A stretch of DNA of 64,000 nucleotides, taken from Epiperipatus broadwayi (Eukaryota; Onychophora; Udeonychophora; Euonychophora; Peripatidae). Both the position numbers and the translations under genes were made by a program. Shown here one piece after another: positions 1 to 12,800 of the stretch. Below the pieces are notes generated by a model. The model searched no databases. It saw nothing but the letters and a program-made list of their open reading frames with translations, and was not told the DNA's origin. The first letter of the stretch is position 1. Each line of letters opens with the position of its first letter. The DNA lies in the NCBI GenBank assembly GCA_028023455.1, contig JAQFVV010000014.1, positions 251,336 through 315,335 of the forward strand. Reading direction: 5' to 3'.

Positions 1-397
1 AAATAATATTTTGTATAATGATGTAATCATTTTTAAAAAGCCAAAAACTATTATTAATTAAATTCACAAAACATTATTGCATAAAAAATATTAAATTTAT
101 ATGGAATCATTCTAGTTAAATTGCCTTTAACACAAAATCTTGATAAAGTTGGATATAGTTAGTTGAAATGTACTAGATAATCATGTGTTTACAACAGAAA
201 ATGTCGGATTTAAGTCTCAATAAATTTCTAAAATCACAAACCTTCAGGAAAACACTACATCAATATAGATGAAGAATATCTAATAAAAGTATGTGACCCA
301 TAAATATTTTTATTAATTGTAACAACAACAATAAATATTAAGCCAATAAACATCACATGATCACCATTTCTTATGCTTACTTATAACTGTTATTAAA

Positions 398-983
398 ACA
401 GGCAAAACTCTCCATATAGTATGGTCACTCAGTGCAAGTCAGTAATCAATGGATGTCAGAAGGCTTGGGCATAAAATCCCCATCTAGTGCCTACTCATCC
501 AATATCCCCAGACTGGTTTCTGGCTTGTGGCCTTCGTCAGTGAGGAGCCTTGAATCTGAGAGCACTGCATCTAATGCAACCCTCCAGCAAAACCAATCTT
601 GCCTAATAGGTTAGTGGTGGCTATGGTTATTAAAGAACCAAAGACACCAACATGTATAGGTACTGAACTGAGTTCAGACTTATATGATTATATAAGCTAA
701 TGAGCTTGATTGAAAATATTATTGTTTTTAATTTAAGACTCTTAGTTTTATAGTTAAGTAGAGATAAAAGGTGGCTGCTGGAGGTTTGGATTAGATCCTA
801 AGATCTAGGTGCAGTGCTCTCAGATCCAAGGCTTCTCACTGATGAAGGCCACAAGCCAGAAACTAGTCTGGGGATATTGGATGAGTAGGCACTAGATCAG
901 GATTTTATGCACAAGTCTTCTGGCATCCATTGATTACTCTGGTTTGCACTGAGTGGCAATACTGTATGGAGAGTTTTGCTTGT
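398..983. mobile_element. Foldback element with ~200-bp inverted arms
   Basis: The left arm (398-589) and right arm (775-983) are inverted copies at roughly 90% identity by eye. They are separated by a 185-bp unique spacer. Both tips read GCAAAACTCTCCATA. The sequence just left of the tip (353-397, containing CACATGATCACCAT) recurs with the same tip at 19781-19860, so the mobile unit probably extends somewhat beyond the arms. A 60-codon reading frame inside the left arm looks like a chance product. No transposase is visible, so the element would be non-autonomous. The superfamily is unknown. Confidence 0.8.
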
Positions 984-3900
984 AACAATAAATATTGCTG
1001 ATAGAATAAAATTATTAAAACATTGAAAGAGAAAAAGAGAGAAAAAACAATTATAGTTGCCAGATTATATCTATTTTTTATTACTACTTTATTTCAATTA
1101 ATGAAAAACCTAATGTTTCTATATTAAGATTATTTTTTTAACTTACTAATCTATTTCTAATTAAATTACTATTTAAATATTAAAAAAATTTTGTTTCATA
1201 ATAATATCCATTTTAAATTTAATGGATTGACCATTAAAATCCCCCCCCCCCATTTTTTGAAAATAAAAGTTAATTGATTATTTAGATTAAATGGATATTA
1301 TGCAGTACTGCAATTAAATTTTGATCTCATTTATTGGATTAAAAAATATATATGTATGATTTTTTTTCTCATCTAATTAAAGCATTATATTCATAACTAT
1401 GGAACAGAGTATGCTATCTTACATAAACTATGCAAATACTTGTACTATTATCTTATGTAATTTGGGTCTGTTGTGTAAAAGTATGCAGTTTAAAGTTAAC
1501 TTAGTGATAAGAAAAATTAGTTGTTGGCAGGATTAGATCAATTTTGATAAGAAAAGAAGAGTATATATTCAGTCATGTTCTGTCTACCATGTCATGCTCA
1601 AATCTCTTGATTTTTTAAATGACTATATATGATGATTCATAAGTAAGAAATTTTATTATAACATTGTTATTTTGGAAACAAAGAAATGATAAATGGCATT
1701 AACAATATTTATGTAGTTTTATTTTTTGGTTAAATACTCTAAAGTGAAAGTATATATTTTTTCAGATTTATATTGTTATGTGTAAGAATTGAATGTAATA
1801 AAACAATATCTATACATCTTTATTAATATGATCCACAAATTGCCATTAATTTATATATAATAAAATTGTTCAATCATTCTTCATAGTGTAAAACCAAAAA
1901 TTTTCTGAATGTCTCTGCAGAATAACAATCTCTTATCCACATTTCAAAAATCTCTTTCAGAGTCTCAATGATATTTAAATCAAATAATTTGGGAGTCATG
2001 GAATGTATATTTTTATATCACTTAAAATGCTTGAATTGTATGATTGAAAATTTTCATCTTTGAAAATATGTTGTTTGTAAAGATTGTTGCATAATAAAAT
2101 AGACTTGTTTAAATAATAAGAACCTGTGATGCATCCATGGAAAATAAAGATTGGACTTTGAGAATAGCATGATGTAGCTTTTCAAATTATGACAATTTCA
2201 TCTACATCTATCCCAGCTAGGCAAATAACCTGATTGATAAGTTTCTTTTAGCTATTATCAGACAAACTCTTTTAGTGATTAAAATAAATGCAAACTATAA
2301 ATTGTCTGACTAATATGACTTAATTTCAGTCATTGATTTATGCTTAAAACACCATCATTTTGGTATGGAAGCATTCACACACCAATTATTGGGTTCTAAA
2401 TGTCAATTTAATTATAAATTTTCTTTTTGCAAAGCTTATAATGGATTATTTTTATAGATACTGTTTAGGAATGTAATTAATTTGTTCTTTGATGACAGTT
2501 TTTTTTAATGTATTTCTAGATTATTCTCATTGAATGTTTGACCTAATCAATTTCTAGTAGGTTTCGTTTTTTCATTATCACTTTTAAAACCACTATTCGT
2601 GAAACATTAAAGAATTTAGCAGTTTTGAAAATATGTTCAACACATATTTGTTTTAAATCTAATAGATTCACTGTTATTTCCAGTCTTATAAAATTGATAT
2701 CAGCTTTCTGTTTGATCATCTTTACTACCATTTTGTAAATAAATAATTTTACATTTCTGAAATGACATTAAAAATATGTTAGTGATAATATTTTATCCAG
2801 ATTCTTGTGTATTCTATGAATTTTTATATATATGAAAGATATATATATATATATTCATGCATACACACAATCACATTTTTATCTAACACTTTCTTAGGCT
2901 TTTTATTTTTTATTTTAAGAAACTTATTACGTTTCCTATTCGTATTATTTATTGCCTTTTTTCTTTATAAATCCCATATGTTTTTTTTTTTTTTACTTTT
3001 ACACCCGAAGGCTTTCCCATCTGTTAAGAACAAGTATACTTATTCATATCCTTTAGATATGTTTGTTGATATTAAAAATAATTTCTCTATTTGGTTTTAG
3101 TTTTTAAAAAATTAAACATGTATAGAAATTCGATTTAAAAAGTGTTATTTTTGTTTAAGATATAATTTATTGTAATTTAAACGTACTTCATTTGAATTTT
3201 CATACTGATATAATTTTAAATAGTCCTTATTAAAATTATTAAAGATGTTTTATTACAAATACTTTCTTTTAATTTTTTTAAAATTGTCTTACTGTATTTA
3301 TTTGAATTATGCATTTTGGAGAAGAACATAATTGCCCTTAGGTTTTGGAGTCACAAGATTAATTACTGAATGTACTAATCATAGATTAATTACAATACTA
3401 GAAATAAATATAATAAGAAATGAGTTTCTTCTTCTTTTATAATGAAATCATAAAAGATTATTAAAATATGGAGTAAGCATTTTTTTTTGCATTAGATATA
3501 ACAAATCTATTTCAAATGTATTAATAAAATTAATTTCTCAACTGAAGATTGGGGATTTGTTCTAAATTGTAAAAAAAATATATTTTAGTCTTTGATTAAT
3601 ATTTCATTTTGCACAATATAAAATTTTGCTTGCAATAGAAACGAATCTTAATGAACTTTTGAATAGTCTAACATCATTAGTTTACTATGCACATGATCTG
3701 AGAATTCAAAATGGTATATGAGCTCAATAAATTTTTCCATGTAGCGTCTTATAAAAAATCTTGGTAATCATCTTTTATTATTGGGTAGTATAATAAAAAG
3801 AACAGATTTTTTTCTATTCTCTTGTAAATTTGATTTTGAGTGTTACAAGATTTTAATTCCCATCTGATTAGTTTCTTTTTTTTCTCTTTATCAACGAGTA

Positions 3901-4587
3901 CTTGAGTACAAAACTGAATTAAATAGAATTATTGTGCAGCAAGTGAATGTCTAGCTATTATTAGTGAAAGAATAAATTGTCAAGATCATCTAGATTGGTC
4001 ATTTAAGTGTTAATTCATTGATTTAAAGAGGAAATCCCTCCCCTATATTTATTGATTTGATTTAATTAAACTAAAAAGATGTGTGATTCTCTGGAAAAAA
4101 AGATGCTTTTGAGTTTCAAAGCATCCTTACACATACCATAGTTTAAAAACTCTCCACCACACATTCTTGAAACATATGAAGAAAGACATCTGAAGAAGGT
4201 AAACAAACACTCAGATCATTTTATGCTAAACCAAGATACATTGCTTAGTTCATGTCAAAATATTTTATACATGTCTTCTTGATTTGTTCAGTATTTATCA
4301 ATACCAAATTATTATGCTTTGATTTAAAAGTATCAAATTCTGATACCAATCATTTCAGATACACTTAAGTGATTCGTGTTTAGGTTGTAAGAATAGTACG
4401 GAAACCAAGTGATACATCACATGACTTAATTAGCTTGTTTTTACAAATGTAATATAATAAGTGTACCAATAGCCTCTAAACAAGCTTTTTGATAAATGCT
4501 ACAAGATAAAGCATTTAAAATCTGTAGCTAGTATTCGATAAATACTGGGTTTGAGTGTGTATTTTAGATCTAGTATCTGATTATCTT
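984..4587. other. AT-rich stretch, no gene seen
   Basis: No coding reading frame with family-like content was seen on either strand. The stretch holds long A and T runs, a run of eleven C at 1241-1251, and a short (TA)n tract near 2840-2855. Two open frames (minus 2543-2731 and plus 2807-3100) are low-complexity hydrophobic translations of T-rich DNA. Confidence 0.6.
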
Positions 4588-4722
4588 AGTGTCTCACTGA
4601 TGTGAGCCATTAGCTCAAAACTGGTTTGGGGATAGGAATAATTTTAGATAGAGATTTTAAATGCTGTGTCTTGTGACATTTATTGAAAATTTTGTTTAGA
4701 ATTGTTAGCACATTCATTATAT
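4588..4722. repeat. Decayed copy of the foldback arm
   Basis: This stretch aligns by eye with the right arm of the foldback element at about 835-975. It starts with TCTCACTGATG, continues through a GGTTTGGGGATA block matching GTCTGGGGATAT, and ends near a TTTTGTTTA tip. Many substitutions and small gaps suggest an old insertion. Only one arm was found. Confidence 0.55.
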
Positions 4723-7360
4723 TACTTAGTTTGTGAGAACAATAAGATTGTCATTTGTAAATTATAATATACCTATGTATATGTGTACAGAAATGATATA
4801 AAGAATGACAAATCCAAATTGATAATGTATGGAAATCAGTTGTATATAGCTATCCTATAGAACTAGTTTATTATTTGTAAACTTTAATCTTATAAATATA
4901 CATTAAAATAGTTTCCTCCTTGTTATATGCAATGCCCACAAAATATATGCCATTTGCAGTCATATCTTATGGTTACATGCCTTATCAATGCTATTAACTA
5001 ATAGTCTCACTTAGTTGCAGTAGGGTTACTAAATTTTAAAGAGTTCTCTTTAGTGATGATTCCGAATGTGAGATTTATCTAGTGTTTGATTTCAATTGTT
5101 TTTATTACCATTGTCTAATTAGATGATGTTTCTTGTTAAATGGTTAGTTTATCTTTTTTATTTTATTTTTTTCACTTGATAATTTTGAATTGGAAATATT
5201 TGCTTATCAATAAGTCTGTCTGCGACTGAGTGATAAAGATTTAATAATTAATTATCCCATAGTATTTTACCTGTGTTTATAATTAAAACTTATTTCTCTA
5301 AAATGCTGACTCATACAGTTCAAATGCAAATAAACACCATAATACTAATATTTGTTTATAGTTTTCCAATAAATGTATATTTAAACAATATTTCATAATA
5401 TAGTAAAAACACATCTTTTAAAATAAATAATTATTAATATAACAGTTGTGATGATCTAAATAAAATTACTATTACTAGTCTGTATTCATAAAAAGGTATG
5501 GATATCCTAACTCCTGAAATAAAATAGACATTGAATAACAAAAAGGTAAAGATGTCTTCATGTTTTAATGAACTACAAATATTTTAATTAGGTGTTTACA
5601 TTAAATACTATATCAATATGTATGTAAGGCAATCAATTATAAATTAGGTGTCATATGAAGTAACTCCTTTTTCAAAGCCATCTAAGCCATTTTGTGCTCA
5701 TATGCAATTACACAAGGAATAATTACTCAAGATAAGTTTAAGATAGACTGAGACAGAAAATATCACATTATAGATCAACTTTTGTGGGATATGTAATATT
5801 ACTAGTTTTGACTGTTTTTAATTTCAAGATTATTTTGTAAAATATTTCATCTCAAAAGTCATAAAAAAAAAACTAAAATTTTTAAAAAATTTGAGAAAAA
5901 TTACTATTAAAAATGTCTGTGTCTTTGCATTATTTAAGGGAAAGGGATTAAAATTTTCTTATTATTTTCAAAAATATACAAACTGAAAAACCAAATCTAT
6001 GAATAATAAATTTGAGATATTCAATTTTGGAAGATCACTGTTATTTTAAAATAAAAGAAAGTTGTGGCAAAATAAGTAAGTTAAATAGGGTTTGGGAGAG
6101 GGAATGGGCCTAGGAAGACAAAAATCTTTCTTGAATATAATGTCCATATAATTTTGTCTACATAATTTTTGTTTAAAATATTCTTAATGCAGACATTTTT
6201 TAAACAATTGTGTATATTTATTTGTTTATACTAGCATTATCACCAATCATTTTATGTAAAACATCTATCTCAATTGTTCTTTGCAAGATAATTTTGAAAA
6301 ACTATAGTTGCTGCATCCATTTCTAATTGACAGAGATAGTAAGTGCAATTAATGGATTACTTTAAATAGAATTTGGAATATAGACACTTCAAGTTTATCA
6401 TCAGTATCATTTTGATCTATAAAAAAAGGTGCATGATTTTTAGGATGGAGGAATTCACTTTCATGATTTTATTTGTAGTCTTATTCTTGACCAAAACTAT
6501 CTCAAGCCATCAACAATCATTATGTATGCATGTTACATATTTTATTTCTACTAATTGTGAGAATTTATTTCAAAACTTGTCTTGTAAGAAAATCATATGA
6601 TTCTTCAGTCTTTGAAAATATCTTTATTAGTAATACTTTGATATTGGAAGAAAATAGTTTTTGACTTTGAATTTATATGTAAAAACTTTTCAAATAATTT
6701 TTTTTTCTACATATTGTTTTTTTATTGAAGAAAAAGAATTCTGCAATCGTTATTAGTTTTAATATATATAAGCAACTGCAATGATGTCACAATGTCCTCT
6801 TCATATTTTAGGCTTATCACACACTCTTTTACCATAGTCTGATTCCAACAAATAATATTCAGCCTTGATTCCAAAATCACTTTCATGTTGGCATGCATTT
6901 GAGAATTTTTTTCTCTTTTTAAATTATGCAGTAGAACCATGTGAAATTTAGTATATATTTTTCAAATATATTATCAATCACAAAGTCATTTTTTGATCTA
7001 TATAATATTTGTAATTAATAAAAAAATATTATTCATTTGTAATCCTATAATGAAACTTTCCACAAATAATGTTTTTAAGTATTTTTTTCAAAATTTTTAA
7101 AGTATGGATTTGTGTGAAATTTAAAACTGAGACATTATAGTAAATGTTTTTGAAATTAAAAACTAAAAAGAAACAACTAAGGTCTATTACATGTTATATG
7201 AAAGTCTAAGATGAAATTAGCTATAATTTGGTTATAACCTTTTATTTTAATTCTGGCTTGGGTAATCATTTGTTGTGAAATTGCATATGAGGCAAAATTA
7301 CAATTTTTTTTTTTTGAAGTTTTACAGTTATAACTTCAAAACTACATCAGATAAAAATTT
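4723..7360. other. AT-rich stretch, no gene seen
   Basis: No conserved protein, RNA gene or clear repeat was recognised. The open frames at plus 6373-6600 and minus 6722-6940 have no domain-like content. Confidence 0.55.
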
Positions 7361-7812
7361 GGATTTTTTACTATCTTTCATTACATTCAAATATCAGCCT
7401 TTCAAGCTAATTGAGCACTCGCCTTTTGAGTGTTAAATAAATGAATACTTTCCTCTGCAATCCAATATATAGTATTTATGCAGGAATAAAAAGGATCTCT
7501 TATTCCTATGACTCAAATTCTTTTATATGAGCAAATCTGAAGTACTGTTGAGGAGAGCGTGAGTAGAATTCTCACTTTAAATTACTATTTATGATGTTTT
7601 TTGACTGAATGATGTCGGTGAAATTACTTAGAATTTACTAAATGTCATTCTTACTGAAACTTAATTATGAGTAAATAAGCAATTATTTTATCTAGCGCCG
7701 TGTTTACAATTAGCTTGAAAGGCTGGTATTTGAATGTAATATAATTGTAAACACGGCACTAGATAAAATAATTGCTTATTTACTATCTTTCATTGTAAAT
7801 GGAAAAAATCCA
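7361..7812. repeat. Nested inverted repeats (hairpin cluster)
   Basis: A strong hairpin has 42-bp arms at 7671-7712 and 7742-7783 around a 29-bp loop; its core GTGTTTACAATTA pairs with its complement almost perfectly. A second pair overlaps it: 7381-7412 is inverted relative to 7709-7740. TTTACTATCTTTCATT also occurs directly at about 7366 and 7780. The arrangement suggests a small foldback or MITE-like element or its remains. No coding content. Confidence 0.7.
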
Positions 7813-7896
7813 AAATAGTCAGATTCAGAATTTAATTATACTATCTTTTAAACTTATAAGAATAAAAATATTAATTATATATATATATATTTTTTC

Positions 7897-7990
7897 ATGT
7901 GTCATAGCATCAGCCAGGAAGCGAAACCGCTAAGCTGGGACAACTGCTTGTAAGGTAGCTGTGTTGACCTCTCGACCACCAACGCTTGAC
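7897..7990 (-). mobile_element. tRNA-like SINE, diverged copy
   Basis: Third and most diverged member of the ~105-bp family at 53111-53213 and 53401-53505. The shared core includes GACCTCTCG and AACGCTTGAC. The copy abuts a (TA)n tract on its left (about 7875-7890), as the other copies do. Confidence 0.65.
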
Positions 7991-8648
7991 TAATTATATT
8001 TTCCAGAAAAAGTATCCACACATTTCAAAATCAGTTTTATTATTATATTTCAGATAGTTTATTGCAATGTATATTTCGACAAGTATGGTGAATTTTACAG
8101 TTTTGTTATTTTTGACATATTCAACAAGATATATATTATAAAATTTTTTCCAATTTTATCCATAATTTTTTTCAGAATGAAATTTTTACTCATTCTTTCT
8201 TCATATAGTTTTTATAAATATGAGAAAATCTGAATGTCTGTCTTTTATTTTTTAAAACCCAGCTGTTTTCGCTTATTTAGGATTTTTTATTGCTATATAT
8301 GATTTTCATCTATGAGAGACAAAAAAAAAAATTAAAATTCAGTAAAGTTTATGAAAGCTTTATTATAAGAATTTATTAATTATAACAATCCAGTTAAAGT
8401 TGTTTAAGTATAGTAAAATATAAGTAGAATGCAAGGAGTCTTATTTTTATGCATCTTCATGATGTTAATCTTGTAAAAGGTGAAGTTTGAATACCTTTTA
8501 TTAAAAATTAATTATTTTTCATTTGCTCTAAGTACAGGTGTCTTTACGAATAAATAGTTCATTATATACTATAGACTTTATATTTTTGTCATTATTCTTA
8601 TTATATATTTGAAATAATAAATTATTTAATTTTGAAATTATATATATA

Positions 8649-9822
8649 CACCTGGGTCTCGTTTTACGCGATAGATAGGTTCCTCAAAAAACGTGCAAAC
8701 GAAATCGCGCAAAAATAGATGTAACTTACATTGAAAAAGGGGGGATGCAGTCTGTGATTTTTCAAAATTCGTGTAAAAGCAAAGCACCAACGTAAAATTA
8801 CTTTAAAATTCGCGCGCAAAAAAATAAGGAAATAAAATATGACTAATAAAAAATTTCAAATTTGAAAAAAATTGATACCAGACTAACTTATTTTAACTAT
8901 AATATTTAATTTTATTCAAAACAATATATTTTTAAGCATAATTTACAGTAATTTACATTTTTTATACACGTTTTAATTATTATCGCTATTTGCCGTTAAA
9001 CAGGGTCATTTGCAAACTGGTAAAAAAACAGATTCTCCACAAGAGAAAATACAACTAGCGCCAACGTCACTCTCATGTTGTGTTAATTGTTTTCTGGTGA
9101 CAACGTAATTAGTAATTAATCTTTGAGATGATGATTTTATTAATTGTTTATGAAAGCGATATTCAGACATACAATCATTTAGCTCTCGTTGGAATTTAAG
9201 AGCACGTTCGTGATTAGTGTCATTTATAAGAAAATAATTTGCCAACTGATTAGAAAGTTGAAGACCTCTAATCATTTTTGCAGTGAAAGGAACAGGTTCC
9301 ACTTCTGTTTCATTATCTATTTCTACATTTTCTTCTGTATCTAAATTTTTATTTTTGTCGTTAATTTTCAATTCCGTTTAAAAATCAAATTTCGTTTCAC
9401 TGCTTATTACTCACCTTTTAAAAATAAACTTGCGGACACTAAATGATTAATAATTGATTACATTATTTTTTAAAAAGCAAAAACAGAATGTGATTTAAAA
9501 TGTAAAATTAACACGCACAATGTTTGAATGAATTTACATTATAATCTTGTAAAATTTAATGTGTGTAAACATAAAATGTGAAATCATGATTTTAATTTCA
9601 TTATTGCATAAAATCTTACTATTATAAAGCACTGAAAATATTGAAATTACTAAGATGAAAGTCAAATTCCAATAACGTGCTATTACTTTCAATATAACGT
9701 AAGTGCTAGAAATTTATTATTTAAAGTAATAGCGCATTATTGGAAATCGACTTCCGGTGAAACACGAATGGTGTAACTTCAAAATCGTGTTAAATAAGTC
9801 CGCGTAAAAAGAGACCCAGGTG
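8649..9822 (-). mobile_element. pogo/Tigger-like DNA transposon, internally deleted
   Basis: The ends are inverted repeats of about 22 bp: CACCTGGGTCTCGTTTTACG on the left and the complement of CGTAAAAAGAGACCCAGGTG on the right. TA dinucleotides flank it at 8647-8648 and 9823-9824, the target duplication of Tc1/mariner/pogo elements. The tip followed by a GCG-rich 'acgcg...aaacg' segment resembles Tigger ends. At 1174 bp it is too short for a full transposase, and only a C-terminal coding segment remains (9006-9371, minus). It is therefore a non-autonomous derivative. Confidence 0.8.
9006..9371 (-). pseudogene. Tigger/jerky-type transposase C-terminal remnant
   Basis: A 121-residue frame whose middle, around residues 40-80, contains NHERALKFQRELNDC followed by an arginine-tyrosine segment. 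This pattern fits the tail after the DDE catalytic domain in pogo/Tigger/jerky transposases. No helix-turn-helix DNA-binding region and no catalytic D-D-D residues are present, so it cannot be an active transposase. The frame is uninterrupted despite the deletion; the first Met may be an internal codon rather than a real start. It sits centrally between the terminal inverted repeats. Assignment is by motif memory only. Confidence 0.55.
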
Positions 9823-9824
9823 TA

Positions 9825-12800
9825 TACAAAATGTATACAATTGAAAAAAAGAAGAATGAAAGTTATCTTCTTAACTTAATTCACTAGTAATTATTGCTAA
9901 AATTTTAAAACTAAATTAATCATTATATTCTTTATTTCATTCAGCCCCATTTTCTTTTATTTTTCTGTCTTCAGCATAAACTATGATTGTGAGATTGTGT
10001 GTTTTCACAATTATATTTTCATTCTTTAATTACACATATTTCTTATTTCAACCTTTTCTCTTTTTTTTTTGTTTTGTAATTTTTTTTTCTGAAATTAGAA
10101 TTCATACTCACTCATTTATGAGTAAAAGCTTACATTGTTGGTGATTAATTAGTTTGCATTTTTGTAAAAAAAAAAAAAAGATAATTAAAAAAACCCCTTG
10201 AAGCTAAGTAGATAATATTACTGAAATAGATATATATAGTGAAAGATTATTAATGAATTCAAACATAAAACTGTGATTAATTCCTAGTAGGAGAAATGTG
10301 ACAATGCTGACCAATTGATAGATGAGAAAAGTTACTGTTTAAATTTATATATTTATTGAAATTAAAAAGATGGACCAGTTGTTTCTTAAATTGAGATGTT
10401 TCAAATTTGAAACCAAAGAAAGATGAGATGTCTAAGTCTGTAATGTGGAATTGTGTTTGAGATTGTGGTGACATTGATAATGCATAGAAGTGTGCTCTTA
10501 CTTGAGATACAAGTTGTATCTATATTTCCACATAAACAAAAATTATTCCATCATTTACATTTAATAAAATAATATATTTCTCAGGGTTTTATAATAATAC
10601 ATGTACTCTTAATCTTATCATATTTTAATAATAAAAATCATTGCAAATGTATGGTTTTGTTACTAATTAGAATAACTCAATCTGTGATTTAAAATTAAGA
10701 CTAGCAGATTTAAATACAAAGTTGATTAATAATTTATTTCAGGGTTATATAAAATAAGAAAATAAATGCATGGATGTCAAGTGTATTTATGCCTTCTAGG
10801 ATATAACAATGTAAAAATGGATTTTATGTACATTATCTTACCCAATACTTTTATATTTCAGAATAATGATGTGATCCAGATAGATTTTTTTTGTGTGTAA
10901 GCTAATATCTTAAATATGACTTTTATATCATGAATATGCAGTGTGAAGATGTTTTTTTATTAACGACAAAAGAGAAATATTAAAAAATTAATAATTATTT
11001 TATTACACAATATAAAACAAATGATAAAAAAAAATAATAACAGTAAAATATCTTATAAATATTACTATTTGTTTCCTAAAATCTAATTTGAATTTGGGAT
11101 ATGGAAAGGGTATTATCAGACAGTATTGCGAAGACACTAACATTTAATAGGAATAGATTGTTTATTATTTCAAAATAATCATCAATTTAAATACTGGAGG
11201 ATAATAATTATCATTATAATTATAAAAAACAAATGTTTTATAGTCATTCTTAATTATTTATTTCACTAAGTAATCAATTATTAATCAACTTCACTTAATA
11301 ATGCTGAAGAAGTTTTTCACTCTTTTAAAAGAAGCAAGTACCTATGATTGCTTAGCAGGCCTAGATGATATTTATCACATTGGGCTTATTTATTTTACCT
11401 CAAGATCTTTTACTTGATTCATTTCCAGGATTAAATGTTAGAAGTGCTACTCCACTAACAAAATATAACAAGATCATTAGACTATCTTGTTATATATTAT
11501 ATAGCAGTGAAAAATTAATACTAACATGTATGTGATGCATAAAATATTCCTTACATATTTACTCAATTACATAAAGACGGTTAACTTCATTTAACTTTGA
11601 AGTTGAAACATAAGAACCCATAAAACATAATATTTGCAAGATAGCAGTTTTATGTAACTTTAATGGTTACTTTACATTTGTCCAAACTAAGTGAATCCCA
11701 TTTAATCTCAACAATAATACTATTAAATAAAAATATTACCTGTACCTGAGCATAGTAATATCTAAGAAAAATGTTACATTAATAACAATTATAATATTAA
11801 TTAAATAAGAAAGAAGCAATTACAAGAAAATGCATTAAATTATCCGTCTGGTTTATTACATAAGTAATTTCATTTTTGTAATATTATCCTTTCTGGAAAT
11901 AGTATAAAGATTAGTAAATTTCATTTAGCATACTTGTTAATTCAGGATAATCTATATTTAACACAATTCATTTTTAGGTTTGCTTATAACTTGGATATTT
12001 ATATTTCATATTTGCTTTGGTAATTCACAATTCAGCAGTGGTATTTTAAATATTTAACTTGTAATCCATTATCCATTGAATGTTATTTAAATATTTAGTA
12101 TTGATAATTCATAATGCAATTCCTTAAGCACTCGTTACAAATTTATAATTTTATTCCACTTTATTCCATGTACTGATTTAATTCATTTGAACATGTGCTA
12201 TAATTTTATCCAAAAGATTAGCATTTATTACTTCTTTAATTTGAGGTATAAAATTAATCCCTTCATTGGTAGATCTTTTAATCCATGCTGTCAGTAATTC
12301 TGATCATATCTCTGATAAAACAAATAAAGCTTATTATTCATAACAAAGCACATTTCATTACTTTTTACTATTATATGAGGCATATTTGAGTTTAAAAAAA
12401 TATTTAAAAAATGTATCCTTTCATAAAGATGAGATAAATTTATACTATTGAGATTTATATGCACCTTTCTTTTATTTTATCACATTTTTGAAAAATAAAT
12501 GTCAGCAATTTATTTGAATTAATAAATATAAATTTTCTAAAATATATCAGCTATTTACCATTATTTTCAATTGATGAAATCCAGCGATTGATTGTTGAAA
12601 TAGTGAGACAGCACTCCACAAATCAGTTTATCCATTTCCCCACTAACATTTGGTTATAATAAATGAGATTATTAATCAATGATGGTTTCTAGTTTATCTG
12701 TTGTTGTCCTTCCTTCTACAACGATAAGAAGTCATTTGCCTATCTTGCTGGTCATGTATATGGCAAACAAACAAAATGATTATTTAAAAATTTAAACTTG

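Noticed and set aside
2807-3100. 97-codon hydrophobic frame
   Set aside because: Low-complexity Phe/Leu translation of T-rich DNA, with a (TA)n tract at its start.
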